A DNA stretch of 64,000 nt from UBA5859 sp041940025 (GTDB lineage: Bacteria; Pseudomonadota; Gammaproteobacteria; UBA5859): NCBI GenBank assembly GCA_041940025.1, contig JBGTSY010000001.1, positions 186,001-250,000 of the forward strand. The letters are read 5' to 3'. Under the pieces are notes generated by a model. The model was not told the DNA's origin and ran no database searches. It saw only the letters and a list, made by a program, of their open reading frames with translations. Below, in pieces: positions 27,132 through 36,347 of the stretch (its first letter is position 1; every line of letters begins with the position of its first letter). Made by a program: the position numbers and the translations under genes.

Positions 27132-28168
27132 GGTGTTGTAGGTACCTGAGTTAAATAGGGTTCAAACTGAGGGGTCATCTTCATTTCAAATCCGGATCCC
27201 ACTTTAATAATAAAATAAGCGGCAATGGACTCCCTTAACGCCAGATCATACCCTTCTTCCGGGCCCAGCACCATCAATGCGGTAGCCAGTGCGTCTGCCT
27301 CGCTGGTGCTATCTCGAATCACTGTCACAGCGGCAAGATTGTGGCGAACTGGATAACCCGTTCTCGGATCGATTGTATGTGAATATCGCACGCCATCGGC
27401 TTCAAAGAAATTTCGGTAGTCGCCAGAGCTGGCCATGGCATCTTGCTGCAAACTCACCACTGCCTGCACGGCTCGTTCACCAATTAGCGGTGCTTCAATG
27501 CCTATTTGCCAGCCTCGTTTTGTCGAGCGACGCCCTTTCGTTCTTACCTCACCACCAATTTCCACCAAGTAGTTTGTCACATTCATTGAATCCAATAGAT
27601 GTGCCACCTCATCCACAGCTTTACCTTTCGCAATAGCGGATAAATCCACTTCCAATTGCTTTTGTTTTTTCAAAGCCTTATTGCTAATGTCCATGTCGAT
27701 ATATTGAAAACCAATTTGACTCATGCGAGTGTTAATCTCGGCTTCACTTGGCACAGCGTTGTCCGTGTGATCTGGGCCAAAACCCCAAAGCCGCACCACC
27801 GGCCCCACGGTGACATCAAAAGCACCGCGCGTTAATTGTGAGATCTGTATGGATTCTTCTATCAGCTCTATCAGTCCTTCAGTGGCCGGAAACCATTTTC
27901 CTACGGGGTAATGATTAAACTGCATCAGCTCAGAATGTTTTTGGTAGGTGGACATCTGGCGTTCAAAACGAAACAACAGATCATCTACTGCACTTTTATA
28001 CTGTTTTAGGTGAAAAGAGTCGTCCGCTGACAACTTAATACTATAGTGGGTGCCCATGGTGGCACCACTGAATTCAATGAGATTTGGATCAGGATTTAAA
28101 CTACGAAGAGCTAATAGAACAACCAGGGAAAAAACAACGAGTGCAACCGCTGTCTTTCTTAACAGCAT
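27128..28168 (-). CDS. apbE: FAD:protein FMN transferase ApbE
   Basis: ApbE attaches FMN through a phosphoester bond to threonines of NqrB and NqrC. The 346-residue protein has an N-terminal membrane anchor (residues about 7-25) with no lipobox cysteine. Motifs are GATMGTHYSIKL, VDLSAIAKGKAVDEVA, EIGGEVRTKGR, ASSGDYRNFFE and the metal-site HTIDPRTGYPV. It sits between nqrF and nqrM, where it is expected for flavinylating the complex. Confidence 0.95.
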   Translation of the reverse strand: MLLRKTAVALVVFSLVVLLALRSLNPDPNLIEFSGATMGTHYSIKLSADDSFHLKQYKSAVDDLLFRFERQMSTYQKHSELMQFNHYPVGKWFPATEGLIELIEESIQISQLTRGAFDVTVGPVVRLWGFGPDHTDNAVPSEAEINTRMSQIGFQYIDMDISNKALKKQKQLEVDLSAIAKGKAVDEVAHLLDSMNVTNYLVEIGGEVRTKGRRSTKRGWQIGIEAPLIGERAVQAVVSLQQDAMASSGDYRNFFEADGVRYSHTIDPRTGYPVRHNLAAVTVIRDSTSEADALATALMVLGPEEGYDLALRESIAAYFIIKVGSGFEMKMTPQFEPYLTQVPTTP

Positions 28169-28183
28169 AATTGGCTAACAGTT

Positions 28184-29407
28184 TTACCCGCCAAAATCAT
28201 CAAAGAGCACATTCTCTTTTTCAACACCAAGATCATCTAGCATCTTCTTCACTGCATCCATCATCGGTGGTGGACCACAGAGATAATATTCACAATCTTC
28301 GGGTGCCGGATGATCTTTCAGGTAGTTTTCATAAACCACATTGTGAATGAATCCCTCATGGCCTTGCCAATTATCCTCTGGCTGGGGATCGGAAAGCGCC
28401 ACATGCCAACTGAAATTGTCGAACTCTTTTTCCAGATCATCAAAATCCTGAGTATAAAACATCTCCCGCAAGCTTCGCGCGCCATACCAATAACTGATCT
28501 TTCGTTGAGACTTCTTGCGTTTTAATAGATCAAAAATATGAGAGCGTAGCGGAGCCATGCCGGCACCACCGCCAATGTAAATCATCTCTGTATCTGTCTC
28601 TTTAGGGAAAAACTCACCGAAAGGACCAAAGATGGTCACCTTGTCACCAGGCTTGAGATTAAAGACATAGGAGGACATCAACCCAGGTGGATAGTCAGTC
28701 CCGGGCGGTGGAGAGGCCACACGAATATTAAATTTCATGATGCCTTTTTCCTCGGGATAATTTGCCATGGAATAGGCTCGAATCACTTCCTCTTTGGTGG
28801 TCGAAGCGTGTTGCCACACATCAAATCGGTCCCAATCCGGATGGTATTCTTCGGCGACATCAAAATCCTTGTAATTCACTGTGCCTGCAGGTCTTTCCAT
28901 TTGTATATAACCACCTGCTTTAAAGTTCACTTCTTCTCCGGCAGGTAGATCTAACACTAATTCCTTAATAAATGTGGCCACATTGTCGTTGGATGCCACT
29001 GTACATTCCCAACGTTTGACGCCAAAAAACTCTTCTGGGACTTCAATTTCCAGATCATCTTTTACCGCTAATTGGCAGGAGAGTCGCCAACCCTCTCGCG
29101 CTTCTCTTTTTGTGAAGTGAGGCTCCTCAGTAGGCAACATAGAACCGCCACCGGTTTTCACCATCACACGACATTGCGCACAGGTACCTCCACCACCACA
29201 GGCAGAAGATAAAAATATTTTTTCACTGGCAAGGGTAGACAGTAGTTTACCCCCGGCAGGCACATCCAGTTTGCGCTCACCTTCGTTGATATTGATACTG
29301 ATATTTCCGGTGGCCACTAACTTGGAGCGAGCAAATAGGATCACTGTCACCAACATTAAGACGACAGCGGTGAACATGCCCACGCCTAATACAATTTCGA
29401 TATCCAT
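28184..29407 (-). CDS. nqrF: Na+-translocating NADH:quinone reductase subunit F
   Basis: NqrF is the NADH-oxidising entry subunit. One N-terminal membrane helix is followed by a [2Fe-2S] domain with CGGGGTCAQC and a later Cys in LSCQL. An FAD domain has RAYSMANYPEE, and the NADH domain has IYIGGGAGMAPLRSH and YYLCGPPPMMDAV. The ATG at 29407 gives 407 residues, matching the Vibrio protein, and has AAGGG five bases before it; the frame also contains GTG at 29413. It carries electrons to the membrane flavins of NqrB, C and D/E. Confidence 0.96.
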   Translation of the reverse strand: MDIEIVLGVGMFTAVVLMLVTVILFARSKLVATGNISININEGERKLDVPAGGKLLSTLASEKIFLSSACGGGGTCAQCRVMVKTGGGSMLPTEEPHFTKREAREGWRLSCQLAVKDDLEIEVPEEFFGVKRWECTVASNDNVATFIKELVLDLPAGEEVNFKAGGYIQMERPAGTVNYKDFDVAEEYHPDWDRFDVWQHASTTKEEVIRAYSMANYPEEKGIMKFNIRVASPPPGTDYPPGLMSSYVFNLKPGDKVTIFGPFGEFFPKETDTEMIYIGGGAGMAPLRSHIFDLLKRKKSQRKISYWYGARSLREMFYTQDFDDLEKEFDNFSWHVALSDPQPEDNWQGHEGFIHNVVYENYLKDHPAPEDCEYYLCGPPPMMDAVKKMLDDLGVEKENVLFDDFGG

Positions 29408-29442
29408 CAACACCCTTTTTTATACTGTTTTTCGGTTCAGCC

Positions 29443-30054
29443 CTAGAGCTGCACCCCGGAGAAAGACATAAATCCTAAGGACATCAGGCCCACTGTAATA
29501 AAAGTGATACCTAGTCCGCGTAATCCATGAGGTATATCTGAATATTTTAATTTTTCCCTAATCCCTGCCAATGCGATAATCGCCAGTGCCCATCCGGCGC
29601 CCGCACCAAAACCATATACCACGCTCTCTGGAAAATTATAGTCCCGCTCCACCATAAAGAGAGCTGCGCCTAATATGGCGCAATTAACCGTAATCAGTGG
29701 CAAAAATACACCCAATGCGTTGTATAAAGTCGGGACATATCTATCCAGCGTCATTTCCAAGATTTGTACCACGGCGGCGATTACCCCGATATAACTCAAG
29801 TACCCCAAAAAGCTTAAATCCACTTCGGGCAGCCCCGCCCACGCCAAAGCACCATCCCTTAACAGAAATTGATACATCACATTATTGAGCGGTGTCGTCA
29901 GCGTCAGCACCACAATGACAGCAATGCCTAACCCGATTGCTGTAGAAATCTTTTTAGAGATGGCGATAAAAGTGCACATGCCAAGAAAAAAGGCGAGCGC
30001 CATGTTCTCTACAAACACGGCCTTAATCAATAAACTGAGATAATGTTCAACCAT
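29443..30054 (-). CDS. nqrE: Na+-translocating NADH:quinone reductase subunit E
   Basis: A 203-residue integral membrane subunit with six helices, paired with NqrD as inverted halves that hold an iron site in the membrane. It begins MVEHYLSLLIKAVFVENMALAFFLGMCTF, here with the conserved cysteine in helix one, and has NCAILGAALFM with the second. It lies 29 bp before nqrF and 6 bp after nqrD. Confidence 0.95.
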   Translation of the reverse strand: MVEHYLSLLIKAVFVENMALAFFLGMCTFIAISKKISTAIGLGIAVIVVLTLTTPLNNVMYQFLLRDGALAWAGLPEVDLSFLGYLSYIGVIAAVVQILEMTLDRYVPTLYNALGVFLPLITVNCAILGAALFMVERDYNFPESVVYGFGAGAGWALAIIALAGIREKLKYSDIPHGLRGLGITFITVGLMSLGFMSFSGVQL

Positions 30055-30060
30055 GACATT

Positions 30061-30732
30061 CTATCCGTGAGGCTCAAGCGATTTAGATTGAGGGGCCAAA
30101 GTGAAATCTGGTTCTTCTACTTGCTCTTTCTTCTGTGCACGCAAAGCCCAAATAAATAAACCTATGAGGAAAAAAGCGCTAGGAGGCAGTAACAATAATC
30201 CATTGGGATTATACCAACCGCCATCACTCACCAAGGGTAAGATTTCAATGCCAAATAATTTTCCGGATCCAAACAATTCTCGTACTGTACCGACCGTCAT
30301 TAGAATTAGACTGTATCCTAATCCATTACCCAGACCATCGAAAAAACTTAACACCGGCCCATTTTTCATTGCAAAAGCTTCGGCGCGTCCCATGACGATA
30401 CAATTGGTAATAATTAAACCCACAAACACAGACAACTGCTTACTAATATCATAAGCGTACGCTTTCAGGATCTGATCCACCACGATTACTAAGGAGGCGA
30501 TGATTGTCATTTGTACAATAATTCGGATATTGGTTGGAATGTGATTCCTGATTAAGCTGACAAATAGATTGGAGAACGCGGTCACGGTAGTAAGCGCAAT
30601 GCTCATGACAAAGGCTGTATTCAGATTGGTGGTCACCGCTAAAGCAGAACATATGCCCAATATTTGTAATGCAATCGGATTATTATCCAATACTGGTTGT
30701 ACTAATACGTCAGAAATTGATTCATCAGACAT
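30061..30732 (-). CDS. nqrD: Na+-translocating NADH:quinone reductase subunit D
   Basis: A 223-residue membrane subunit with six predicted helices. LQILGICSALAVTTNLNTAF contains the first conserved cysteine and LIITNCIVMGRAEAFAMKN the second; with NqrE these bind the intramembrane iron cofactor. The ATG at 30732, two bases after the nqrC stop, has GGAGAG upstream. The frame is open further back but only as read-through of nqrC. Confidence 0.95.
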   Translation of the reverse strand: MSDESISDVLVQPVLDNNPIALQILGICSALAVTTNLNTAFVMSIALTTVTAFSNLFVSLIRNHIPTNIRIIVQMTIIASLVIVVDQILKAYAYDISKQLSVFVGLIITNCIVMGRAEAFAMKNGPVLSFFDGLGNGLGYSLILMTVGTVRELFGSGKLFGIEILPLVSDGGWYNPNGLLLLPPSAFFLIGLFIWALRAQKKEQVEEPDFTLAPQSKSLEPHG

Positions 30733-30734
30733 AT

Positions 30735-31511
30735 CTAACTCTCCTGTGCCCGGATCTGCTGTAGGAATGGCCCGAACCCGTGCTCTCCACTCCAAAATCT
30801 AATTAGGTTGTGCACTCCTCGGCTGGTCAAGGTCGCTCCAGATAGACCATCGATCCGGAATTCTGCGCCAGGCTTGCTGGGATCCACCCGGCCTTTGAGC
30901 ACCTTAAAATTAGGATTAAAGTCTTCATCATAGAGACGTTTTCCTGGCCATAAGGATTTCCATTTAGGGTTGTCCACTTCTCCCCCCAGTCCTGGGGTCT
31001 CGGCATGCTCATAAAATCCTAACCCCACTACCGTATTGGCATCGGCCTCTAGCGCTAAAAAACCATACAGGGTGGACCATAATCCGTATCCATGGACCGG
31101 CAAAATGATGGTTTCTAACTTTCCCTGCGCATCTCGTTTTAAATAAACAGTGGCATAATCTGCACGACGTTTAATGCTGGCAATATCTACATCCGGTGCC
31201 AAACGTTGACTCGTGCTCGGATCTTTCGCTGCCTTTCTTTGATCATACAGTTCCGGATCTATATTCTCAGCAAATTCGCCGCTGTTTAGATCCACGATTT
31301 TAGGTTCTAATTGAGCGAAGATCTCTTCAACGGACTTACCCTCCTGCAACAATCCAGCAGCAGCCAAAATATTGGTGTTGCGATCCAATAGTTGGTTTTC
31401 TTTCTGCACTGGCTTTAACACCACCGCAGCAGTAGAAACCACAATAGAACACACCAAACAGAGCAGTGTGGCGACTAAAAAAGTTTTACTGACTGTATCG
31501 GGACTAGACAC
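30735..31511 (-). CDS. nqrC: Na+-translocating NADH:quinone reductase subunit C
   Basis: NqrC has one membrane helix and a periplasmic FMN domain. The flavinylation motif is DGLSGATLTSRGV near residue 225, where the threonine carries covalent FMN. The GTG at 31511 overlaps the last codons of nqrB, has AGGAAGG nine bases before it, and gives 258 residues, one more than the Vibrio protein. A longer frame from 31562 would overlap nqrB by 59 bp and adds unlikely residues. Confidence 0.95.
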   Translation of the reverse strand: MSSPDTVSKTFLVATLLCLVCSIVVSTAAVVLKPVQKENQLLDRNTNILAAAGLLQEGKSVEEIFAQLEPKIVDLNSGEFAENIDPELYDQRKAAKDPSTSQRLAPDVDIASIKRRADYATVYLKRDAQGKLETIILPVHGYGLWSTLYGFLALEADANTVVGLGFYEHAETPGLGGEVDNPKWKSLWPGKRLYDEDFNPNFKVLKGRVDPSKPGAEFRIDGLSGATLTSRGVHNLIRFWSGEHGFGPFLQQIRAQES

Positions 31512-32712
31512 TGGTTCGAGCCTTCCTGCGTCGGATATTAGCTTGCATGACGAAGTGATCAATCATGGGTGCGAACAGATTGGCAAAAAGAATGGCCAAC
31601 ATCATTCCCTCAGGGAAGGCTGGATTAATCACCCGGATTAAAATCACCATAAAACCTATTAACAGACCAAATATCCATTTACCGGTGTTTGTCATCGCAG
31701 CCGAGACGGGATCGGTGGCCATAAAGACCATGCCAAAGGCAAAACCGCCCAACACAAAATGCCAATGAGCGGGCACACTGAACATGGGATTTGTATCACT
31801 ACCTATTATATTGAGCAGTGTGGCTGTCGCCACCATGCCCAAGGTGACCCCTGCCATAATTCGCCATGAGGCGATTTTCGTGAACAAAAGCACCACCATG
31901 CCAAATAAAATCATCAAAGTAGAGGTTTCACCGATTGAACCTGCTATGCCCCCAATAAAAGCTTGTTGCCACTCAATGCCCGCGCGGGTGATAGCCTCGA
32001 CGCCTCCAGATGCTGCCAAAGACAGCGCGGTGGCACCGGAAAAACCGTCCAACGCTACCCAAACTGCGTCACCGGACATTTGCGCAGGATAAGCGAAAAA
32101 GAGAAACGCTCGACCGGTTAAAGCGGGGTTGAGAAAATTCTTTCCTGTGCCGCCAAACACCTCTTTGCCAATCACGACGCCAAAGGAAATGCCTAATGCC
32201 ACCTGCCACAAAGGAATAGACGGCGGTACTATGAGTGCAAACAATACAGAGGTGACAAAAAATCCTTCGTGTACCTCATGGCCTCTTACCGCAGCGAATA
32301 ACACCTCCCAAAAACCACCCACAAGGAAAGTGACTGCATATATGGGGACGAAAAACAACGCACCATATATGAAACAGTGCCAGTGGTTGGCGGCATTGTA
32401 GCCGGAGATTAAATTGATGATCATGCCTCGCCAACCGGTCAGACCTTCAATACCTAAAGTCTCCATACCAGTTAGAGCGTTGAGACCGACGTTGTACATG
32501 CCAAAAAACATGGCCGGAAAAGTAGCCAACCAAACGGTGATCATCATGCGTTTTAAATCGATACCGTCCCGCACATGAGCAGCACTGCTGGTCACCTTGC
32601 CCGGAGAATACACTATAGTGGAAACCGCCTCCCACAATGCATACCATTTCTCGTATGGCCCGCCCTTTTCGAACTGGGGATCTAATTTTTCTATAATTTC
32701 CTTCAATCCCAT
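31504..32712 (-). CDS. nqrB: Na+-translocating NADH:quinone reductase subunit B
   Basis: NqrB is the largest membrane subunit and forms the sodium path. It also holds a riboflavin and a covalently bound FMN. The 402-residue protein has the family N-terminus (LKEIIEKLDPQFEKGG), the flavinylation motif LDGFSGATALSLA and NFLNPALTGRAFLFFAYP. MATDPVSAAMTNTGKWIFG and about ten helices follow. It overlaps nqrC by eight bases and lies 3 bp after nqrA. Confidence 0.96.
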   Translation of the reverse strand: MGLKEIIEKLDPQFEKGGPYEKWYALWEAVSTIVYSPGKVTSSAAHVRDGIDLKRMMITVWLATFPAMFFGMYNVGLNALTGMETLGIEGLTGWRGMIINLISGYNAANHWHCFIYGALFFVPIYAVTFLVGGFWEVLFAAVRGHEVHEGFFVTSVLFALIVPPSIPLWQVALGISFGVVIGKEVFGGTGKNFLNPALTGRAFLFFAYPAQMSGDAVWVALDGFSGATALSLAASGGVEAITRAGIEWQQAFIGGIAGSIGETSTLMILFGMVVLLFTKIASWRIMAGVTLGMVATATLLNIIGSDTNPMFSVPAHWHFVLGGFAFGMVFMATDPVSAAMTNTGKWIFGLLIGFMVILIRVINPAFPEGMMLAILFANLFAPMIDHFVMQANIRRRKARTSV

Positions 32713-32715
32713 TTT

Positions 32716-34071
32716 TTAACCTTCTTTTTCTATGAGGGTGAGATTGTCACGTAAAATTGGACCATATTCGTACTTGCCTGGACACACATAGGTACAAAGT
32801 GCCAGATCTTCTTCATCCAGCTCCAAACATCCCAATTGCTGCGCCATTTCCGTGTCCCCCACAATTAGGTAGCGTAATAAGTGGGTGGACAAGATATCTA
32901 ACGGCATCACCTCTTCGTAGGTACCCACCGGTACCATGCTGCGCGGACTACCGTTAGTGGAGGTATTAAGGGGAAGGTTGCGACCACCAATCAAGCTCGT
33001 GAGATAGATATTGAGTTGCGAATGGCGCTTCACGCCGGGCGACATAAATGCCATAAATTCTCTTGTATTACCCTCTTTTAACGCGGATATTTGCCCATGA
33101 TAACGTCCCAAAAATGCCAGTGGCCCAAGCGCATGGTGCCCGGAAAGCACAGAGCCGGAAATCAATCGCACATTGCTGGTGCTATTCAATTGACCGGCGC
33201 ATATTTCATCGATGGATGCGCCTAATCGGGTGCGCATCAAACGGGGCTGTGTCACCTCCGGACCAGCTAGGGCCACCACTCGCTCTGTGCTGAGGGTGCC
33301 GGTGAGGAATAACTTGGCAATGGCTATCACATCTTGATAATTGATATACCAGACTGCTTTATTTACCCCAACCGGATCTAAAAAGTGAATATGGGTACCC
33401 GCCAACCCTGAAGGGTGCGGACCGGCGAATGCGGTACGTTTGACCTGCCCAAATTCAAATTCTGCGCCAAACTGGGGAGAAGTGCACAAATGCACCGGAC
33501 CATCTGTTAGCTTGCCAATAATGGAAAGCCCGAGACGAAACTCTGCGGATGATTCTGCAATCACCACAGCGGGATCTGCTGCTAAAGGATTGGTATCTAC
33601 AGCGGTCACAAAAATAGAGTGAGGTGCGGTTCCAGGTGCGGGAACTTTGCTAAAGGGACGAGTCCGAAAGGCGGTCCATTGTCCAGACTGGATCAACTGT
33701 TGTTGGATCTCATCTGCGCTGATTGCCTCAAGCTCAGACTCTGAAAAAGATTTAAACTGCACCGCGTCGTCCTGCTCGACATCAATGGTGACTGACAACA
33801 GGACACGTTTTTCCCCGCGATTTATCGCCGCAATCCGTCCCCCAGCGGGAGAGGTGTACAACACACCGGAGGTTTTTTTACAGTTAAAAAGAGGCTGACC
33901 AATTTTGACCTGATCCCCCTCTTGAACCAACATAGTGGGTTTCATGCCCGGGTAGTCGACACCCAACACGGCTACCGTGCGACTCTTCGGGCCTTCGGCT
34001 ATTTGTTGCTCTGGAGAACCCTCAATTGGTAAATCCAGACCGCGTCTAATTTTTATTATGGAATTGGTCAC
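32716..34071 (-). CDS. nqrA: Na+-translocating NADH:quinone reductase subunit A
   Basis: NqrA is the cytoplasmic subunit placed over the membrane part and related to RnfC. It starts near IIKIRRGLDLPIEGSPEQ and has GVDYPGMKPTMLVQEGDQVKIG and LFNCKKT. GAEFEFGQVKRTAFAGPHPSGLAGTHIH lies in the central part. The family usually begins at MIKI, but the codons there are ATA. The nearest normal start is GTG at 34071 (451 residues) with TTG at 34092 as alternative, so the exact N-terminus is unsure. It is the first gene of nqrABCDEF-apbE-nqrM. Confidence 0.94.
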   Translation of the reverse strand: MTNSIIKIRRGLDLPIEGSPEQQIAEGPKSRTVAVLGVDYPGMKPTMLVQEGDQVKIGQPLFNCKKTSGVLYTSPAGGRIAAINRGEKRVLLSVTIDVEQDDAVQFKSFSESELEAISADEIQQQLIQSGQWTAFRTRPFSKVPAPGTAPHSIFVTAVDTNPLAADPAVVIAESSAEFRLGLSIIGKLTDGPVHLCTSPQFGAEFEFGQVKRTAFAGPHPSGLAGTHIHFLDPVGVNKAVWYINYQDVIAIAKLFLTGTLSTERVVALAGPEVTQPRLMRTRLGASIDEICAGQLNSTSNVRLISGSVLSGHHALGPLAFLGRYHGQISALKEGNTREFMAFMSPGVKRHSQLNIYLTSLIGGRNLPLNTSTNGSPRSMVPVGTYEEVMPLDILSTHLLRYLIVGDTEMAQQLGCLELDEEDLALCTYVCPGKYEYGPILRDNLTLIEKEG

Positions 34072-34126
34072 CTTAACTTTAACCTCAGCCAAGTCTGCGT
34101 TTAAAGATACTGTTATTAGTATCTCA

Positions 34127-34139
34127 GATCTGACAGATC
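34127..34139. promoter_or_regulatory. 13-bp palindrome upstream of nqrA
   Basis: GATCTGACAGATC is a perfect inverted repeat (GATCTG and CAGATC around a central A), 56 bp upstream of the nqrA start in the only gap long enough for the nqr promoter. It could be an operator, but no known regulator motif is recognised and two overlapping GATC sites may explain part of its symmetry. Confidence 0.25.
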
Positions 34140-34359
34140 AGCTTGATGTTGGTTTAGAACGTTGGAAGCATGTCCTTTACAGGCCAACTCCAGTGAATCC
34201 TATGCCGAGCACTCTCATTTCCTTAAAACTTTTATTCATTTTAAGGTGTTCACCGATTGGCACACTTAATTTTAAACCAGCTCTAAAAGTGCGCCTATTA
34301 TAAAGAGGGGGCAGGTTCTTTTCTAGCTAACCTTGTTCTCGAACGGACAATCACGGCAA

Positions 34360-35811
34360 TTAATTTTGTGCTGGAAAAACCGGATAGTTCATATTCGCCA
34401 TCACTCGCAACAATCTAATCACCTGGCAACTGTAGCCAAATTCATTGTCATACCAGACATAAAGCACACAGCGTGAACCCTCTACGATAGTTGCCGCCGC
34501 GTCCACAATAGCAGGCGAGCGACTGCCGACAAAATCCGATGAAACCACTTCATCTGACTGCACATAATCGATCTGCTTCTGAAAAGGGGAGTGAAAGGCT
34601 ATCTCTCGCAAATAATCGTTGACTTCATTCAGACTGGTCTCGCGACCCAAATTCAGATTCAATAGAGCCAATGAAACGTTAGGCGTAGGCACTCGAATCG
34701 CGTTCCCAGTGAGTTTGCCTTTCAATTCCGGTAGCGCTTTGGCCACCGCTTTGGCAGCGCCGGTTGTGGTAATCACCATATTAAGAGGTGCGCTTCGCCC
34801 CCGTCGGGGTCCCTTGTGAAAATTATCGATCAAATTCTGGTCATTGGTGTAGGAATGCACCGTCTCCACATGCCCGGAATCTATGCCGAATTTGTCATTT
34901 ATCACTTTTAGCACCGGCACAATGGCATTGGTCGTACAACTGGCGGCAGAAACGATTTTCTCCCCCGGCTGCAATAAATTGTGATTGATGCCAAGAACTA
35001 TATTTTTCACTTCACCCTTGCCAGGCGCAGTTAACAGCACCTTAGCCACCCCTTTGGACTTGAGGTGTAATCCCAGTCCCTCTTCGTCGCTCCATTTTCC
35101 AGTGTTGTCCACCACAATGGCGTTATTAATGCCATGTTGGGTGTAATCAATTTCATCTGGGCTGTTAGCATGAATGAGATAGATCAAATTGCCATTGGCT
35201 ACAATGGCTTTTTTCTCCTCATCCACTGTCACCGTCCCTTGAAAAGGCCCATGGATCGAATCGCGAATAAACAGGCTCGCCCTCTTGGCCAAATCATCCA
35301 TTTGCGTTGGACGCACGACTATCGCTCTAAGGCGCAAGGTTTCACCGCCACCAGTTTTTTCAATCAGTAACCGCGCCAATAGTCTGCCGATACGTCCAAA
35401 TCCATATAAAACAACATCTTGGGGTTCAGGCAATATGGGATTTTTATTTCCGAGAACCTCGTTAACCTCGGCTTCTACGAATTCGGCCACCGACTGGCCT
35501 GCACCTACCGCCTGATATTTCAACGCCATTTTGCCCAGATCCACGTGGGCATAGCCTAAATCCAACTGTGTAAGCGCCTGTAAAATCGGATAGGTGTCAC
35601 TCACGGACAGCTCATTATTTTCCACGTGGCGCACATACTGGTGCGCTTTTAGAATATCGATGACGGAGCGATTAATGAGCGGCTTGGCATAGAGCGTGAT
35701 CACTACGTTATTTTCTCGATGCAATTTGCCGATCAGAGGAATCATGGACTCTGCCACCGCCTCGCTATCGCGCCAATCTTGAAAATAGAGCTCTAAATTA
35801 TCACTACTCAC
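34360..35811 (-). CDS. Glyceraldehyde-3-phosphate dehydrogenase, long form
   Basis: A GAPDH of 483 residues. About 130 residues of unrelated N-terminal sequence precede the NAD-binding fold (VVLYGFGRIGRLLARLL). The active-site cysteine is in SAASCTTNAIVPVLKVI, with VHSYTNDQNLIDNFHKGPRRGRSA, APLNMVITTTGAAKAV and the C-terminal WYDNEFGYSCQV. Long GAPDHs of this kind occur next to nqrA in Pseudomonas, as here. They may serve gluconeogenesis or a specific cofactor, but that is not decided. The start is GTG at 35811 with GAGGG seven bases before it. Confidence 0.9.
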   Translation of the reverse strand: MSSDNLELYFQDWRDSEAVAESMIPLIGKLHRENNVVITLYAKPLINRSVIDILKAHQYVRHVENNELSVSDTYPILQALTQLDLGYAHVDLGKMALKYQAVGAGQSVAEFVEAEVNEVLGNKNPILPEPQDVVLYGFGRIGRLLARLLIEKTGGGETLRLRAIVVRPTQMDDLAKRASLFIRDSIHGPFQGTVTVDEEKKAIVANGNLIYLIHANSPDEIDYTQHGINNAIVVDNTGKWSDEEGLGLHLKSKGVAKVLLTAPGKGEVKNIVLGINHNLLQPGEKIVSAASCTTNAIVPVLKVINDKFGIDSGHVETVHSYTNDQNLIDNFHKGPRRGRSAPLNMVITTTGAAKAVAKALPELKGKLTGNAIRVPTPNVSLALLNLNLGRETSLNEVNDYLREIAFHSPFQKQIDYVQSDEVVSSDFVGSRSPAIVDAAATIVEGSRCVLYVWYDNEFGYSCQVIRLLRVMANMNYPVFPAQN

Positions 35812-36297
35812 CGAAACACCCTCAATTTGATATTAAATGACACCAGTTTAGTGCGCTGTATTATCTGGATTGCTGACTCTTGGCGCAACTGGTAATAAAC
35901 CCGCCACGAGGAATATTGCCGGCTGAACATGGATCTAAGCCACAAAAAATCTGGTTAGATGTACTTTTTGATGGGAAACACGCTCGATAATGGAGCACAT
36001 CGGAATAGTGACGAAATCGAACATCATTGCGCAAGCAACATGCTTTTTTGAAAATTTGCTACCTGGAGTGTGGTCGCGCTTGGGGACGTTAGCAAAAATT
36101 TTGGCTAGAGCTTCCACAGCTCGCTATTTTTTCATCCTGTGCTTTAGGTCATCTAGTCTGGGCGCTCTTGAAGCAATCGGCACATGCAACTTTGTCACTG
36201 AGATTGATGCCTTAAAGGGTTCCTATGAACTGCTTGGTCTGACACGCAAATCTATCTGCATTTTGAAAACGCTTGGCGTGCGTTTATCGCTCACGCA
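35812..36297. other. Gene-free gap between GAPDH and the large lipoprotein gene
   Basis: About 490 bp with no convincing coding sequence. Two overlapping opposite-strand frames (60 and 127 codons) exist but lack family similarity and good ribosome-binding sites. In Pseudomonas the mfd gene sits beside this GAPDH gene; no mfd remnant was recognised here. The GAPDH promoter must lie at its left end. Confidence 0.4.
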
Positions 36298-36322
36298 AAA
36301 AAAAGCCGCCCCGAGGGGCGGC
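36298..36322 (-). terminator. Intrinsic terminator of the large lipoprotein gene
   Basis: On the minus strand GCCGCCCCTCGGGGCGGC forms a GC-rich stem (36305-36322) followed by a run of T (36298-36304). It lies 26 bp after the stop of the 765-residue lipoprotein gene. Confidence 0.88.
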
Positions 36323-36347
36323 CCAATGTGTCACATCTCTTATTATA

